Shown: positions 25,301-38,173 of the stretch, piece by piece
Position numbering within the stretch: the first letter of the stretch is position 1
How the letters are laid out: each line of letters starts with the position of its first letter
NCBI GenBank assembly: GCA_025642075.2
Contig: JAODUO010000197.1
Coordinates: 187,001 to 251,000 of the forward strand
Source: Ridgeia piscesae
Taxonomy: Eukaryota > Annelida > Polychaeta > Sabellida > Siboglinidae
Direction of reading: 5' to 3'
DNA length: 64,000 nt
Program-made: the position numbers and the translations under genes
The notes under the pieces: generated by a model
The model's input: the letters and a program-made list of their open reading frames with translations, nothing else
Databases searched by the model: none
What the model was told of the DNA's origin: nothing

Positions 25301-28300
25301 AGGAGAGGGTTCTCTGGGAAAGAAGGTATTAATTAAGAAATCTGACTGAATAAGCTTTAACTGGAAAAACTCCCAAAAGTAATAAAAAATGGTCCCTTTT
25401 TATTATTATTACATTTTTTTGGTTACTTCTTTTATTGCCATTTTATCTGTCTAATATATTTACTTGCAACTGTTCCAAAATGAAAAAAATTTAAAAAAAA
25501 GTAAATAAATTTAAATTACTTGTTAAATTTTAAATCCAAATACGATTACTTTCCTTTTCCTACTCGAAAATCAGTACTCAAAAAATCACCCAATCTCAAA
25601 TTCCCTCTCTCCCCCACACTTAAAACGTACTTCCTTAAAACTTATTTGGCCCACTTGAAATAATTTGTTTTCACCAATGTGACATAGTTACGTCACTACG
25701 TAACCACTGATTAATGTCACTAGTACACATTCCCCAGTCATGAATGTCAGTAATGTGGCACACTTACTAAAGCCCCACAAAAGAAGCATGGACCGCTCCC
25801 TTCCCGGGAAAAACCCCTTCCACAACCTGCAGTTTTGGCAGTCTGCTTTTTGTGGAAAAGGTGAGGTTTCCGGACGACCAGCAAATTTTGACATTCAGAC
25901 TGAAAAGGCCTTTCAGGGCGTTAATTGAAAGTTTGGGAACCTAGATTAGTGAAAACAAAATTTTTTGGTAGATTAAAAAGAATTTTGAAAGTACCTTTAT
26001 TTTAAATATTATTAAAGGGGGCAAAAAAAATAGAGTTGTACCTTTAAAAGTTTTTAATTAAAAAGATCCGGAACCGGTCCGGGGATTGGAAAAATTTATT
26101 TGAAAACCAAAACTCCTGATTTTCTTCCGGAAAATTTTTAAATTTTTTATATTTGGTTCCCAACCCAAAATTTAGACAGGATAAAAATTTTCAATTATAA
26201 GTAATTCCAAATTAAATTTTTAATAATAACAAGGGAAAAATTTTCTTTTCTTTAAAAAGTTGAGGATTTGTCAATGGTCAATTTTTTTTAATTTAATTCC
26301 CCTTTTTTTCCCGGAAAGGAAACCATTTTAAAACAAAATTTTTTTAAATCCAAAAAAAATTTAAATTATTAAAAAATTTTTGTTTTAATAAAAATTTTAG
26401 GGGAAGGGGCCCCAAAACTGTACTTTTTAAAAAAAATTTGAAGTTAAAGTTTTTTCAACATCCAAAAATCTTTTCCCGTCTTTTTGGCGGGAAAATTTTT
26501 TAAAATCCTTCCCCGTTTTTTTTTAAGACCTTTCTAATTAAATCCCAAATTAGTTTCGTATCCGGGAAAACCCCTTAAATGTAAAATCAAATAAATTTTT
26601 TGGGTTTAGAAAAATTTTAATTTATTTAAATATTAACAAATTTTTAAATTTTTGAATCATTGAAAATTTTTTCAAATTACCCTTTTCCCTAATTCTTCAA
26701 AAAAAATTTTATTTTAATTTTTCTATATATAAAAAAAATAAATATTAAATTAAGTTAAATTTTTACAAATTAGGCCAATAATTAAAGGGAATCCCTTTTA
26801 AAAAAAATGTTAATTTAAATGCATTTCCCTATGCAAAAGACCAAAAATTTTTTTTACAAGGGGGGGAATTTTCTTTAAATAAAATTATTGTGTGTGGGCA
26901 TCTTTATCTGGTTTTTTAGTTTAATTCAAGGGGTGGGAAATTGGGGAACCCGGTACCCCAAATTGGGAATGACAAGGGAAAAAAGGGGATGTTGGTTAAA
27001 GTTGTTAGGCCCAACTGGAAACACGGAAATTTTTTTCATCGGGGCCAAGAAAAATTCCAAAAATTTTTTTTCCTAAAGGAAATGAACTTTAGGGGGTTTC
27101 CAAATCGTAAATTCTCTTTGGAGGATTAATGAAAAAAGAAAATTAAATGGTATTTTATTTTTTATTTCAAAAAAGTTAAAATTCAAATACTTTTAAGGGT
27201 TTTTAAATACAAAACCTTTTTTCTAAAAAAAAAAACAAATTTTTAAAAAGGAAGGGGAAAAAATACTTTCAAATTTTTTCAAATGTATTTTGCCCCCGTT
27301 TCTAAAATCTTTTATTTTGCTTCCCCCTTTTTAATTCTGGTTTTTGGTGTTTTTTTGTGTTGTTGGTTGTGTTTATATTAATAATAAAAAAACTATATCA
27401 TGGAAATTTGTGGAGTGGGGTTATTTTATTTTGGTTCAATCAGGGGGAATTAAAAGGTTCATTTTACTTAAAAATTTTAATAATAAATGGGGGAATAACA
27501 TTTTTTATTAAACAAAATAATTTTTTAAAATTAATACACAACAACAAACAAGGAATAAACCAAAAGGGGAACCCTAAATTTTTAAAAAAATTTTATTAAA
27601 AAAACCCCTTTTTTTTTTTTAAAAAAAAAAATTTTTTTTTTTTTTTAAAATTTTGGTTTTTTAAAAATTAAAAATTTTTTGGTTTTGTTTTTTTGGGGGG
27701 GAACCCCTTTTTGGGATTTTTAAAAAAAAATTTTTTTTGGGGGGTTTCCCCAAATTTTTTTTTTAAAAAAACCGGGGTTTGGGTTTTTTTTGGGGGGGAA
27801 AGGGGGGAAAAAAAAGGGGGAAAAAAGGGGGGGGAAAAAAAATTTTTGGGGGGAAAAAAGGGGGAAATTTTTTTTAAAAAAAAAACCCAAAAAAAGTTTT
27901 TAAAAAGGGAAAACCGGAAAAAATTTTTTTTTTTTTTTTAACTTAAAAAAATTTTGGGCAACCTGTTTAGTCTCTTATGCCCTGAGTTTCTGAGGACTTG
28001 AACACTGACTAGACATTAGTTCACATGATGAACCATTATTGTAAAAACGGTTCATCATAATTATATAAAAGTGTACATTATGTGAATCAGAAAGCAATTG
28101 TCTTTTTTGGTTTTTGTTTTCCAGTGGCCCCTTTTTTAAAAATTTTCAATGGGGAAAAAAAATTGGCCACAATAAAAATGAAAAATTTCCATTTTACAAT
28201 TTGGGAAAAAGAAATTTCCATTTGCCAAAAAATGTGGCCCCCAAAAATTTTTTAAAAATTTTTTTTTATCCCTTTTTTTTTTGCATTCAAAATTTAATAA

Positions 28301-31300
28301 GGGGAAAAACCCCAAAGGGTAAAATAAATTTTAAATTTAAAATCCCCCAAAAAAAATTCTTTTAAACTTAACTTTCAAAAATTTCGGGGGGCCCCCTTTT
28401 TATTTTCCAAACGCAGAAAGTTTGGGAAAGTTTTGAAACATTCATGTGCTTTTAATTATACAACCAAAATAAGACGTCCAATTTACACCGTCATGCGTTG
28501 ATTTTCCTTTTGCATAATTTCATTCCTAACCCAAAACATCTTTTAATGTGAACATCTCTTCCCTCCGGCCTTTTTTCCCTTTTAAAAACCTTTGGATGAC
28601 CTATCCTTAAAATTGGGGAATTTCAAAATTCCTGTCTACATTTGGGGGACCAGAAAAAAGTGAATTTTGCGATTGTTGACCATGGGAAAAAAAAAGAATT
28701 CCCCCTTTTTGGTCCATGAGCAAATTTATGTGTTAGCGGGGCATTTTTGGCTTAATGTACTCATTTACATCATATTGCCCCACACCATGTTAAATTTAAC
28801 CCAAAAAAAAACTAACGGTAAAATTCCTTTTTTACCCCTCAAAGCTTTAAAATTTAATGTGTTCCGGGATATTTTGAAAATGATTAGTTCAGGAGATAAC
28901 TGGCTAAAAGATTTATGGCAGGTGACTGGTTTAAAATTGAGTGAAGAGGAGGGACATTGCAAAATTTTTGAATTGTTTGTAATTAATTCTAAATGTTGAT
29001 GTGTTCAGGGTTACATTGGAAAAATTAAAATTTAAGGCAAAATTTTACATATTTCTTTAAAAGGGTTTTTAAGTTTGGGGGTATTTCCAAAATTTGGTTT
29101 TTTCCAGTTACAATTTTGGCCCCAAAAATTTGGGTTGGGTTTTCCCGGGGGAAAACCAATTGGTTTTAAAAGTTTTTGATATCACAGGGTACCCTTTTTT
29201 AAAATGTGTTTACAATATTATTCCGAAGAAGTTTTTAGTTTCGTTTTTATTGCAGTTAACGAGTTAGGAATGGTAAGGTTTGTTGTTCAGACCAAACATC
29301 CCATTTAACTCGGTATAAACGCTGAATGAAACAAAAAGAACTTAAAAAACCCTTTTATAATGAGATTGTACACCAAATTTTCACATTTGGGGCCAAAGTG
29401 AATCAAAATTTAAGACAATTGGCATGTTCCCTCTGGCAAACCAACCCTTAAACGGGGTAAATCTGAAAAACCAAATTGTAATACAAAATTGAAATCTTTT
29501 AAATTTTGAATGTAAAATTTGCCCTATTTACTAACATTTTAAAAATGCTACACTTATACAACCAACATTTAGGCAATTTAACAAACCAATTCTACCTTGC
29601 AAACTTCCCTCTACCATGATGCAACAATTTTGACCAATGCTAAATCTGCTAACTACTTTAAAATGGGAACCTTGCAACAATCAACAAAACAAGTCAATTT
29701 AATATTAATTAGGGTTAAAAATGTTTCACCCCTTACCTCAATAATTTTGGCAATGTGAACTTGGGCTCCCCAACTACTTTTTTAAATGTACAAGACCAAC
29801 ATTTAAGTTAAAAATTTTACCCTTGTAGTCTGATAATTTGTTGTTTTTACTTAGTGTGAAAACAATTGGTTAGATATCCATTTTCCCCAAACACCCAAAA
29901 TGGCGAAAATTTTAAAGGTGCACACAGAAGGGAAAGGGGAATACGGACTCCCCCATTCAGCGTGATCGCAAAATGTTTACTTTCTGGGGTTTGTATTTAG
30001 GAAAGGAATGTTAATGTCGATGTTGATGACATAACAGGGCAATGGGACAGGGCCCGGGGAAGGGATCTTGAGCTTCGCAAAATATTTTTTTTATTTTGGA
30101 ACCAAATAACGGCCCCCGGTGGGGCACTTCCCCCGATTGCAAATTATCAATTTTTTAGTTCACAACTTTTGATCCCCGGAGAATAATTTATCTAAATTTT
30201 TTAAATTCTTTTTGGGTGTAAACACAAAAACGGAGGGGAAAATGATGGGGGGGGTACATCAATCTATTTAAAAGCAAATAACTTTGTTTTGTAAATTTCC
30301 CTAAAAATTTTCCTTTTTGGGGGGGTAAAAGGTTAGTTTGTACTTTTAATTTTGCAGGAAATTTTTTTTAAAACCCCAAAACAACCCCAAAAATGACCCC
30401 AATAACTCAAAAAAACAAATGCCCCAATCAAATCCTTTAAAAATGTTATTGACATCAACTAAAATTTTTTACTTTTTAATCACTAACCCAAAATTTCTTT
30501 CCCCGGGACACCAAATTGGGGGTTAAAAAAGGAAAAAAAGTTGTTTTAAAATGTAAATACTCCTTCAGGGGAAAAGGAAATTTTGGATATACTACTTTTT
30601 GAAGAACTGGTACCTACACACAGTAGAAGGCGATACAAACGGGGGGGGGAAATTTGGACTCCCCTGGTCAACTGATGCAAAACAGTTTTCGTGGTCGTTA
30701 TTGTAAAAACAGGCCCGTTACTGACTGGAAAAAGGTTCCCAAAAGGGGTTTTACAGGCCAAAAAGCTGGGGATTGAAAATGACTTTTGGTTTAGGAATGA
30801 AATTGCGGCCAAAGGGGAGGCCCAAAAGGGTGGTGCAAATTTATGAGGATTTTCAGTTGACAACTTTTTTAAAACCCAAAAACGCTGATCTAACATTTTC
30901 TTTTCTGTTTTAAAAAAAAGGGGGGAAAGGGGGGGAAAATCACATTAAAAGATTTCAAATAAAGCGTTTAGGAAAACTACCATAAAATTTTTGGGGGGAA
31001 AAAGGATTTTATTGAATTTTCACTATTTGATGAGATTAGGTTAATAAGGGTTTAGGATGTTGATGATTTTGATAAAAATAAAACAGGAGCATTTTACAAA
31101 TTTTTAAAAGGTATACTCGAGTCCATCAAAAATGTCATTTTCACAAAATAAAATGGGTTTTATGTTTCTTTCGAAACTGTTTCCCGATTTTTGTTTAAAA
31201 AATTCAATAAAATTTTTTATCCCAAACAGAATTTTGTGCCACAGTTAGCAAAAATTTTCGTCTGAAAATTTTTTTTGTTTGTACGAAATGCTGATTACAA

Positions 31301-34300
31301 CTACTTGTATGGCATCATTGTGAGACTACAATCCTGATTGAGGACAGATCAATTTTTTTTGAACCAACATAAAAGGGGGCTGGAAAAAAAGGGGCCCAAA
31401 AAATTTGTAAAGCCCCTTTAATTTGCAAGGAAAATTCTTTTCTTAAATTTTGGGGGAAAAAAAAGTAAGGTGATTTCATAAAATTTTCGGCCAATTTTTT
31501 TTTTCCCTTGAAAAATAACAATTAGTTTCCTGGCCCCAAAACAATTTTTATAACCCCCCTCCCTTTTTTCGAACTTGTCACTTTTAAAATTAAGAGGAAA
31601 CCTTTTAAATTGGAAGGAAAATAATTTCTTTGTGTCAACCTTTAAAAAAGGGAAAAGGCAAACGGGTTTAAATTTCCCAAAAAGGACTTGTTCAAAACAT
31701 AAAAAACATATATGGGGGGGTTTCCTGTTTTTAAAACTAATAACTGTTTTATGGCGAAATTTCTTTTCAAGAGCCTGTCACCCTTTGCCTGCCTTTGGGA
31801 CGCCCCGCCCATGGACGCGCCAACCCACCTTTTACTTTTTAAATTGGGGTTAAAATAAGAACTTAACGTAAAAAATTACACTTTTTTTTTTTTTGTATGG
31901 ACCATCAGGGGAGGGAAAACCTAGGAGACTCAATATTTCAAAATATTTTAAAAGGCTAAATCCATCCACAAAATTTCATGTTTTTCTACATCATTGTAAA
32001 TTTTATGTTTTCTAAAACTGCATATTTGTTAAATTATTAGCACTTGAAAATTGTCATCACTTAATACAGGCAGCATCTTTGCTTGCCACAGTTGCATTTT
32101 GTTACGTCGTGCGATCTGTGTGTATCTCGGGGACATGCTAAGATAATGTAAGGCAATTTTCAAACATACAACAACTGCGTGACATACAGTGATGCCAAGA
32201 CCAACATCAAGGGTCTGGCAGAGAGGAAGGTGCCAGACTGATACCTACAGCCCACTCAGCACAGCCCAAGGGTTCTCTTTCTACTCCAAACTGGACACAA
32301 CAGAATGAAGTCACGTCAGATCAGTACAATAAAATGTCACGCCAATATGTGTCCATGTGAAAACAGCTCAACAGTGTAGTGTAGGGGGCCTGGCCACAGG
32401 CAGCAAGTGTTGCCAGGTGACACCCCCCCTCCCCGTGATCGAGGAACTCTGTGGCACTCTCGAGGCACTTAAGAGGACAGCATCATAAGAGTTTCGTGGA
32501 AGAAAAGACAACGTTCAACTTTCTCTGCTGCAAACAACTTGCCAATAAGTAGGAAAATGGCAATGTGGTGGACAATTTCTAAAACGACTGTTCAACATCT
32601 TCCAGTTTTATTGATTTATGCATGTCTCTAATACTGGAAAAAAACTGGGGGTTATGATTTCTGGGCCTATGCAACTTTCTTTGGTCCCCCGGGGCCCGCC
32701 CCCCCCACGCCCCCACACACACAAAAATATTATAACGGTGGAGACTTTTTAAAGGAATTTATGAGAACTTGCAACAGTAAGAAATTACACTTTTATTCTA
32801 GTGATATGTGATCTCAGTGATATGAATAAAGTATCTTACTTTGATTCCAAAAAAGGAAATTTCATTTTAAAAAAGGACACATTAAGGCTAGGAATCCAGG
32901 ACTTTTGTTGTGCTTTCTTGGGACTTTTATTTTGTGATGCTCATGTTCTGAATCTTTGCCCATTACTAGAAACGTCCACGTCTGCCAGTGTAGGTTACAG
33001 AATGTAGCAATACCAGTCATCTGGTAAAGACAAATTTACATAACTTTTTATTTTCATTATAGTTTGTGCCATCAGAGGGCAGCAGCAATGCCTGGACGCA
33101 GCGAGACACATGTATGTCAGAACAGAAGAAGAAATCACTTCGTTTGCAGGACCGTGAGCTGCAGGAGATGTCAGACGAAGGCATGTGCCTAAGCATGCAC
33201 CAGCCCTGGGCCTCTCTTCTCGTCACAGGGATCAAACAGTACGTCACATTCCATGCCTCAAATGTGTCTTCTGTCCCAGAACTTTGTGTCCTCTCGTCAG
33301 CCAATTAGTACAAAGGCAGTGATTGGTCAAGTATTTGTACTCATGTCTGTACTCAAGCACAGTCTACTCAGATTGTGTGAATACTTCTTGAACACATCAT
33401 TACTTTTACAATTTGGTGCTGTTTAACATATTTCACTTCAGTTTCACCAAGAGTCATTCAAAGTCAGATTGTCTATGTCTGATACTTGATTTATTATAAA
33501 TTGTTTAGAATTTTAGCTCAGAGATATATTATCTTTGTAGGCATCTGATCATTGTTCCTGTGAAATCTCCACCTAGCGTTATCTGCTTGTAGACATGTTT
33601 TTACAATAATGGTTCATCATGTGAACTAATGTCTAGTCAGTGTTCAAGTCCTCAGAAACTCAGGGCATAAGAGACTAAACAGGTTGCAAATTGGCACCAG
33701 AAAGTGTACGTTAAGCTTCACAAACATAAAAATAACATATAATGGGTGTTACCTTGTTTTGTCATATTCTAATAACTTGTTTTTATGGCGAATTGCTTTT
33801 TCAAGAGCCTGGTTCACCCCTTTGCCTGCTCCTTTTGGAGACGTCCCCTGCTCCATGAGACGCTGTCTCAACTTCTCACTCTTCTTCGACCCTTTATCAA
33901 TGAACTCCTGCTGCTCCACGGTACACACCTACAGGACAGTCACTAAACTTGTCAGATATGCATATACAACATAAAAACAAATGTATGCACACAGCCGCAC
34001 ACCAGAGATGGAGCGAGTACAATACAAATGTACTCGAGTACGAGTACGATTACTTTGAACATGCATGAGTACGAGTACTCAGAAAACAAATGTACTCGAG
34101 TACGAGTACGATTACTTTACAATATACTTGAGTACGAGTACGATTACTTTACAATATAAGCATGATTACTTTCATGGTTATTTTAATGAATATCCTATTT
34201 CTAACATAAAGGCAACTTTCATGGAATCCCTAGGTGTCATTCTTGTTCTGTTGTTGTGTCACTAATGTTCTAACTAATTACTGCTATCCACTATCCAGGT

Positions 34301-37300
34301 GTTATTGTTATTAATAATTAGACGACTTTCTCAGGTATTGGATGAATCATTTAATGCTGGATTAATAATTTAATTTATGGTTTCTGAATCAAATACAAAT
34401 AGGAGGCATTTAAAAATTTCAAATACTTATGATCAAATACATTACAACACAGACTTATATGCATATAAGTCCGTGATTACAATAACAACACTTCAAAACC
34501 AGGGGGGCATATTCAAAAGAGTAGTATATCAGATGGGTCCAGACATGGGGTCAAATACATTTGTATTTGAAAGTATTTAAATACTTTTTAAAATATTTGT
34601 ATTTGATGTTTAGGAATTAAAAGTATTTGTATTTAAATACTTTCCTAAAGTATTTGACATGTTCAAATATTTTTTTGAAATACATTGTCAGTATCAACAT
34701 TTCGTTTTCACTGTCACTTGTAATGCCTGCCAGACTGATTACCTTAATGCACTGCAACTTCACCTAACAGTGCTAATTACTTATGAAGACACTTAATGGC
34801 AGGCTTCCCCCTGGCCCTGCAGTGACCACAACTTGTGTTTGCTCAGAGCCAGAGGATGGACCTAACAGTGACCATAGGTCAATATCCCCTTTTGTTCTTT
34901 AGTCAGGGTTCAATTTGGCACCAGGTTATTCTGGTTTCCTGGCTGACTTTGAAGTTGAGCCTTCCTCACAACATCCTAGCAATGATTAGCAGTGTCTCTT
35001 CTGAGGGCAACATAGGCGTTATATTATTATGGACCTCCTGGCGTAACATACAAACAATATATTTTGGCCTTTACCTCTTTCAGTCAGTTGTCACTGTGAT
35101 GCAGTTAGCAATAACAATACTCCCTGCCTGGTCTGCCTGTCATCATATGAGCAAAACACTAATTATGCCTATAAACTAGATGTCTCAATATATGTGTTGC
35201 TTTTCTTTTACCTACATAGTAATACAAAATGAAAAGTATTTGAAAAATATATGAACAAGTATTTGAAATACTTTTCAATGTATTCATATTTAAATACATT
35301 TATATTTAAAAACCATTTGTAATCCCTCAAGAATATTTGTATTTAAATACATTTCAATGTATTTGATCCCATGTCTGGATGGGACGAACACATAATGGTT
35401 GTGGATTTAGACAGGTTTACAGTTTGCACTTAATTAAACATAATAGACAGGGATTTAGCAGCTAACCGCCCAGACCCAGTCAGGATTCTGGATGTTGGAA
35501 ATATGACCAGTCATTCACACCATACTGACAGAGCAAACAGTACAGGTGGGGCTGAGGCCTGGCTTCTAAAATTACAAAGCAAGATGTTAGGGGATGCTTA
35601 TCTCCTGCAGTGCTTCCCAGGGACTGTCACAATATAACTTTGTACTAAGTAGGAGGGTGAGGAGATGTTGCTTCTCTGGGAAGAGAAGGTATTAATTAGA
35701 GAAATCTGACTGAATATTTATTTAACTGAAATGCTCAACAGTAATAGAAAATGAATACCTTGATTATTATTACATTTATTGGATTACTTCTAATATTGCC
35801 ATTTTTATCTGTCTAATATATTTGCTTGCAACTGTTCATATGAAAAAAATGTAATCGTGAGAAGTAATCGTGAGTACGATTACTTTGGTAATGTACTCGA
35901 GTACGAGTACGATTACTTTCCTTCGTACTCGAGTACGAGTACGAGTACTCAAAAAGTACGAGTACGATTACTCCATCTCTGCCGCACACACACATACACA
36001 CACGTACTTCCTTAAAACTTATTTGGCCCACTTGAAATAATTTGTTTTCACCAATGTGACATAGTTACGTCACTACGTAACCACTGATTAATGTCACTAG
36101 TACACATTCCCCAGTCATGAATGTCAGTAATGTGGCACACTTACTAAAGCCCCACAAAAGAAGCATGGACCAGCTCCTTCCTGGGCACACACCACTCTTC
36201 CACATGACATGCAGTTGTTGACGAGTGCGTGCTTTGATGCCTGACATTCACAGGCATGACGACCTGCGGACAGACCAGCATTTTAGACAGTGGGGACAGA
36301 GCTGCACATAAGGCCTGCAGACAGCTAATTGAAAGTTTGGAACCATCAGATGTCAGTGTACATTTACACATCACATTTGTCTGGATCATCGAGTTCATGA
36401 CATGTGCATACAGTATCCATTATATTTTAAGTATTATCGACATTTGAGGGGTTGACTTTAATATAAAATTATAGAGTTGATACCATGTTATGTATTTATA
36501 ATAAAATCTGATCAGATCCTGTGTCTCGTATGAAAACATTTATTCTGCAATCTGCATCCACATCCATGACTATCTTGCCAAGGAATATCACAAATATTTG
36601 ATATTTGAATTCATAATTCCATAAATGTCTAGACTAGTGTTTATAAAATTGCATCTGATCACAGATGGCAACTTACCAGGAAGCTTGGCAACAGTCTTAG
36701 CAATACCTTCCTCACTGAACAAGGGCACAAATTTGGTCTTTGGTCTTGCTCCAAGACCACAGTCTGATGGAGGTTGTGTGAACAAGTGGTCATCCTCAGT
36801 TGTAATTCCCTGTCATTGTTAACAACAGGTACATTACGTGAAACCTTATGTTGTAAACACAATTTTTTTAAATCTCAAAACAAATTCATAATTATGGTAA
36901 ACTGATATGTATTTGTATTGTATTATCAGAAAATGTCTCAGTTGGGTCATATGGTTGCTACATCAACAAGAAGGATTTCTGTACTTGAATAAAAAATATA
37001 TGAATGTTATGTTATTTACAACAGTAACCAATATAACATAACTTGTCCATGACTAACATTGATTGACGGAGCAATATTTTCTGACGAATATGACTTTTTC
37101 TTCCCCTTGTTTTTGGTCTTTGATGACTTTTCTGTTGCTGGAATGTACGAGTCGTCAATATCAGCTTTCTTGTATACCTGTAAGTAGACCACTCTAAATG
37201 TAGAACATCAACATCAGTTTTTTTGTTTAGAAAAAGGTTGTAGATCATTATAAATGTATGATATTGACATCAGTTCTCTAGTATAATTATGTGTAGATCA

Positions 37301-38108
37301 TTGTAAATGTATTCAGTCATCGATCTGACCTTTTCCATACACTTCTATACAGAAAAACATTTTATGAGTATAACTTATATCTATATATAAACTTAAAAGC
37401 TAAATATTAATTAATGTTATTTATACAACTTAGCCAGCACAAGTGAATGTGCAAGGAATCTATAAAAAAAATGTCACCATTCTAAATGCATTTCATATGC
37501 ATGACATATTACTCCACTATGGACTGAATTTATCAGATCAAATAAAATGATATGTGTGTGCATCTTTATCTGTGCTTCTTTCTATGTTCGAGTGCACAGG
37601 TTTGTGGTGAATCACTGGTGATACTGATGTCACGCACACACCGTGGATATGACAGCTGAAAAATAGCGAGGTATGATTGAGTTACAAGATGTGTTACCTG
37701 GACGCCAACTGGAACATGCACTGAATTTTTGCATCGACGAAGTAATTCGTCAACAAATTTCTTGTTGGCCGGTAAAGTGCAGTCAAGTAGATCTCTCATG
37801 TACTCCTCCAAGTCTGTCACATTCTCTATGGTTAGGATGTAACTGCAACAACACAGCAAACATTATTTCATGGAATATTCATATATTTGTTCACTTCTCA
37901 ATAAAGTTCACTCGTCAAATACAAATTTCTATGTGGTCTTCCCTTATAATACATAACCTCAACTAGCTGAGGAAACAAGACTTTTTATATATTGGCAGGT
38001 GAACAGGAAATACATTTCAATTTTTTTTACAAAGTGTGATTAAATGTGTACCCCTAAAAGTTATCATAATAAATATGCTTATGATGTAATGTATGTTCTT
38101 CACTGTCG

Positions 38109-38173
<65 letters not shown>

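Larger units (their letters stand above)
23272..25935. repeat. Direct-repeat copy 1 of the TRIP4 exon 6/exon 5 region, degrading rightwards
   Basis: Matches 33597-36260 in the same orientation, offset 10,325 bp at its left end. It is nearly identical through exon 6 and then accumulates indels and homopolymer expansions from about 23.68 kb onwards. The counterpart of the hAT-like element begins near 23678 (accagaaaaggaggagtaca versus accagagatggagcgagtac). By 25.8 kb the zinc-finger exon is no longer readable. The pattern fits the same locus assembled twice, this copy from poor reads, better than an aged segmental duplication. Confidence 0.85.
33597..36260. repeat. Direct-repeat copy 2 of the TRIP4 exon 6/exon 5 region, good quality
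   Basis: Counterpart of 23272-25935. This copy has ordinary base composition, an intact hAT-like element with perfect target duplications, and readable exons 6 and 5, so it should be treated as the reference version. Confidence 0.85.

Noticed and set aside
25936..31899. Several open frames of 60-116 codons
   Set aside because: They lie in homopolymer-dominated low-quality sequence; the Lys/Phe/Gly-rich products are base-call noise.
33017..33308. A second, plus-strand ASCH-domain gene
   Set aside because: It is a single inverted copy of TRIP4 exon 8 without any neighbouring exons.
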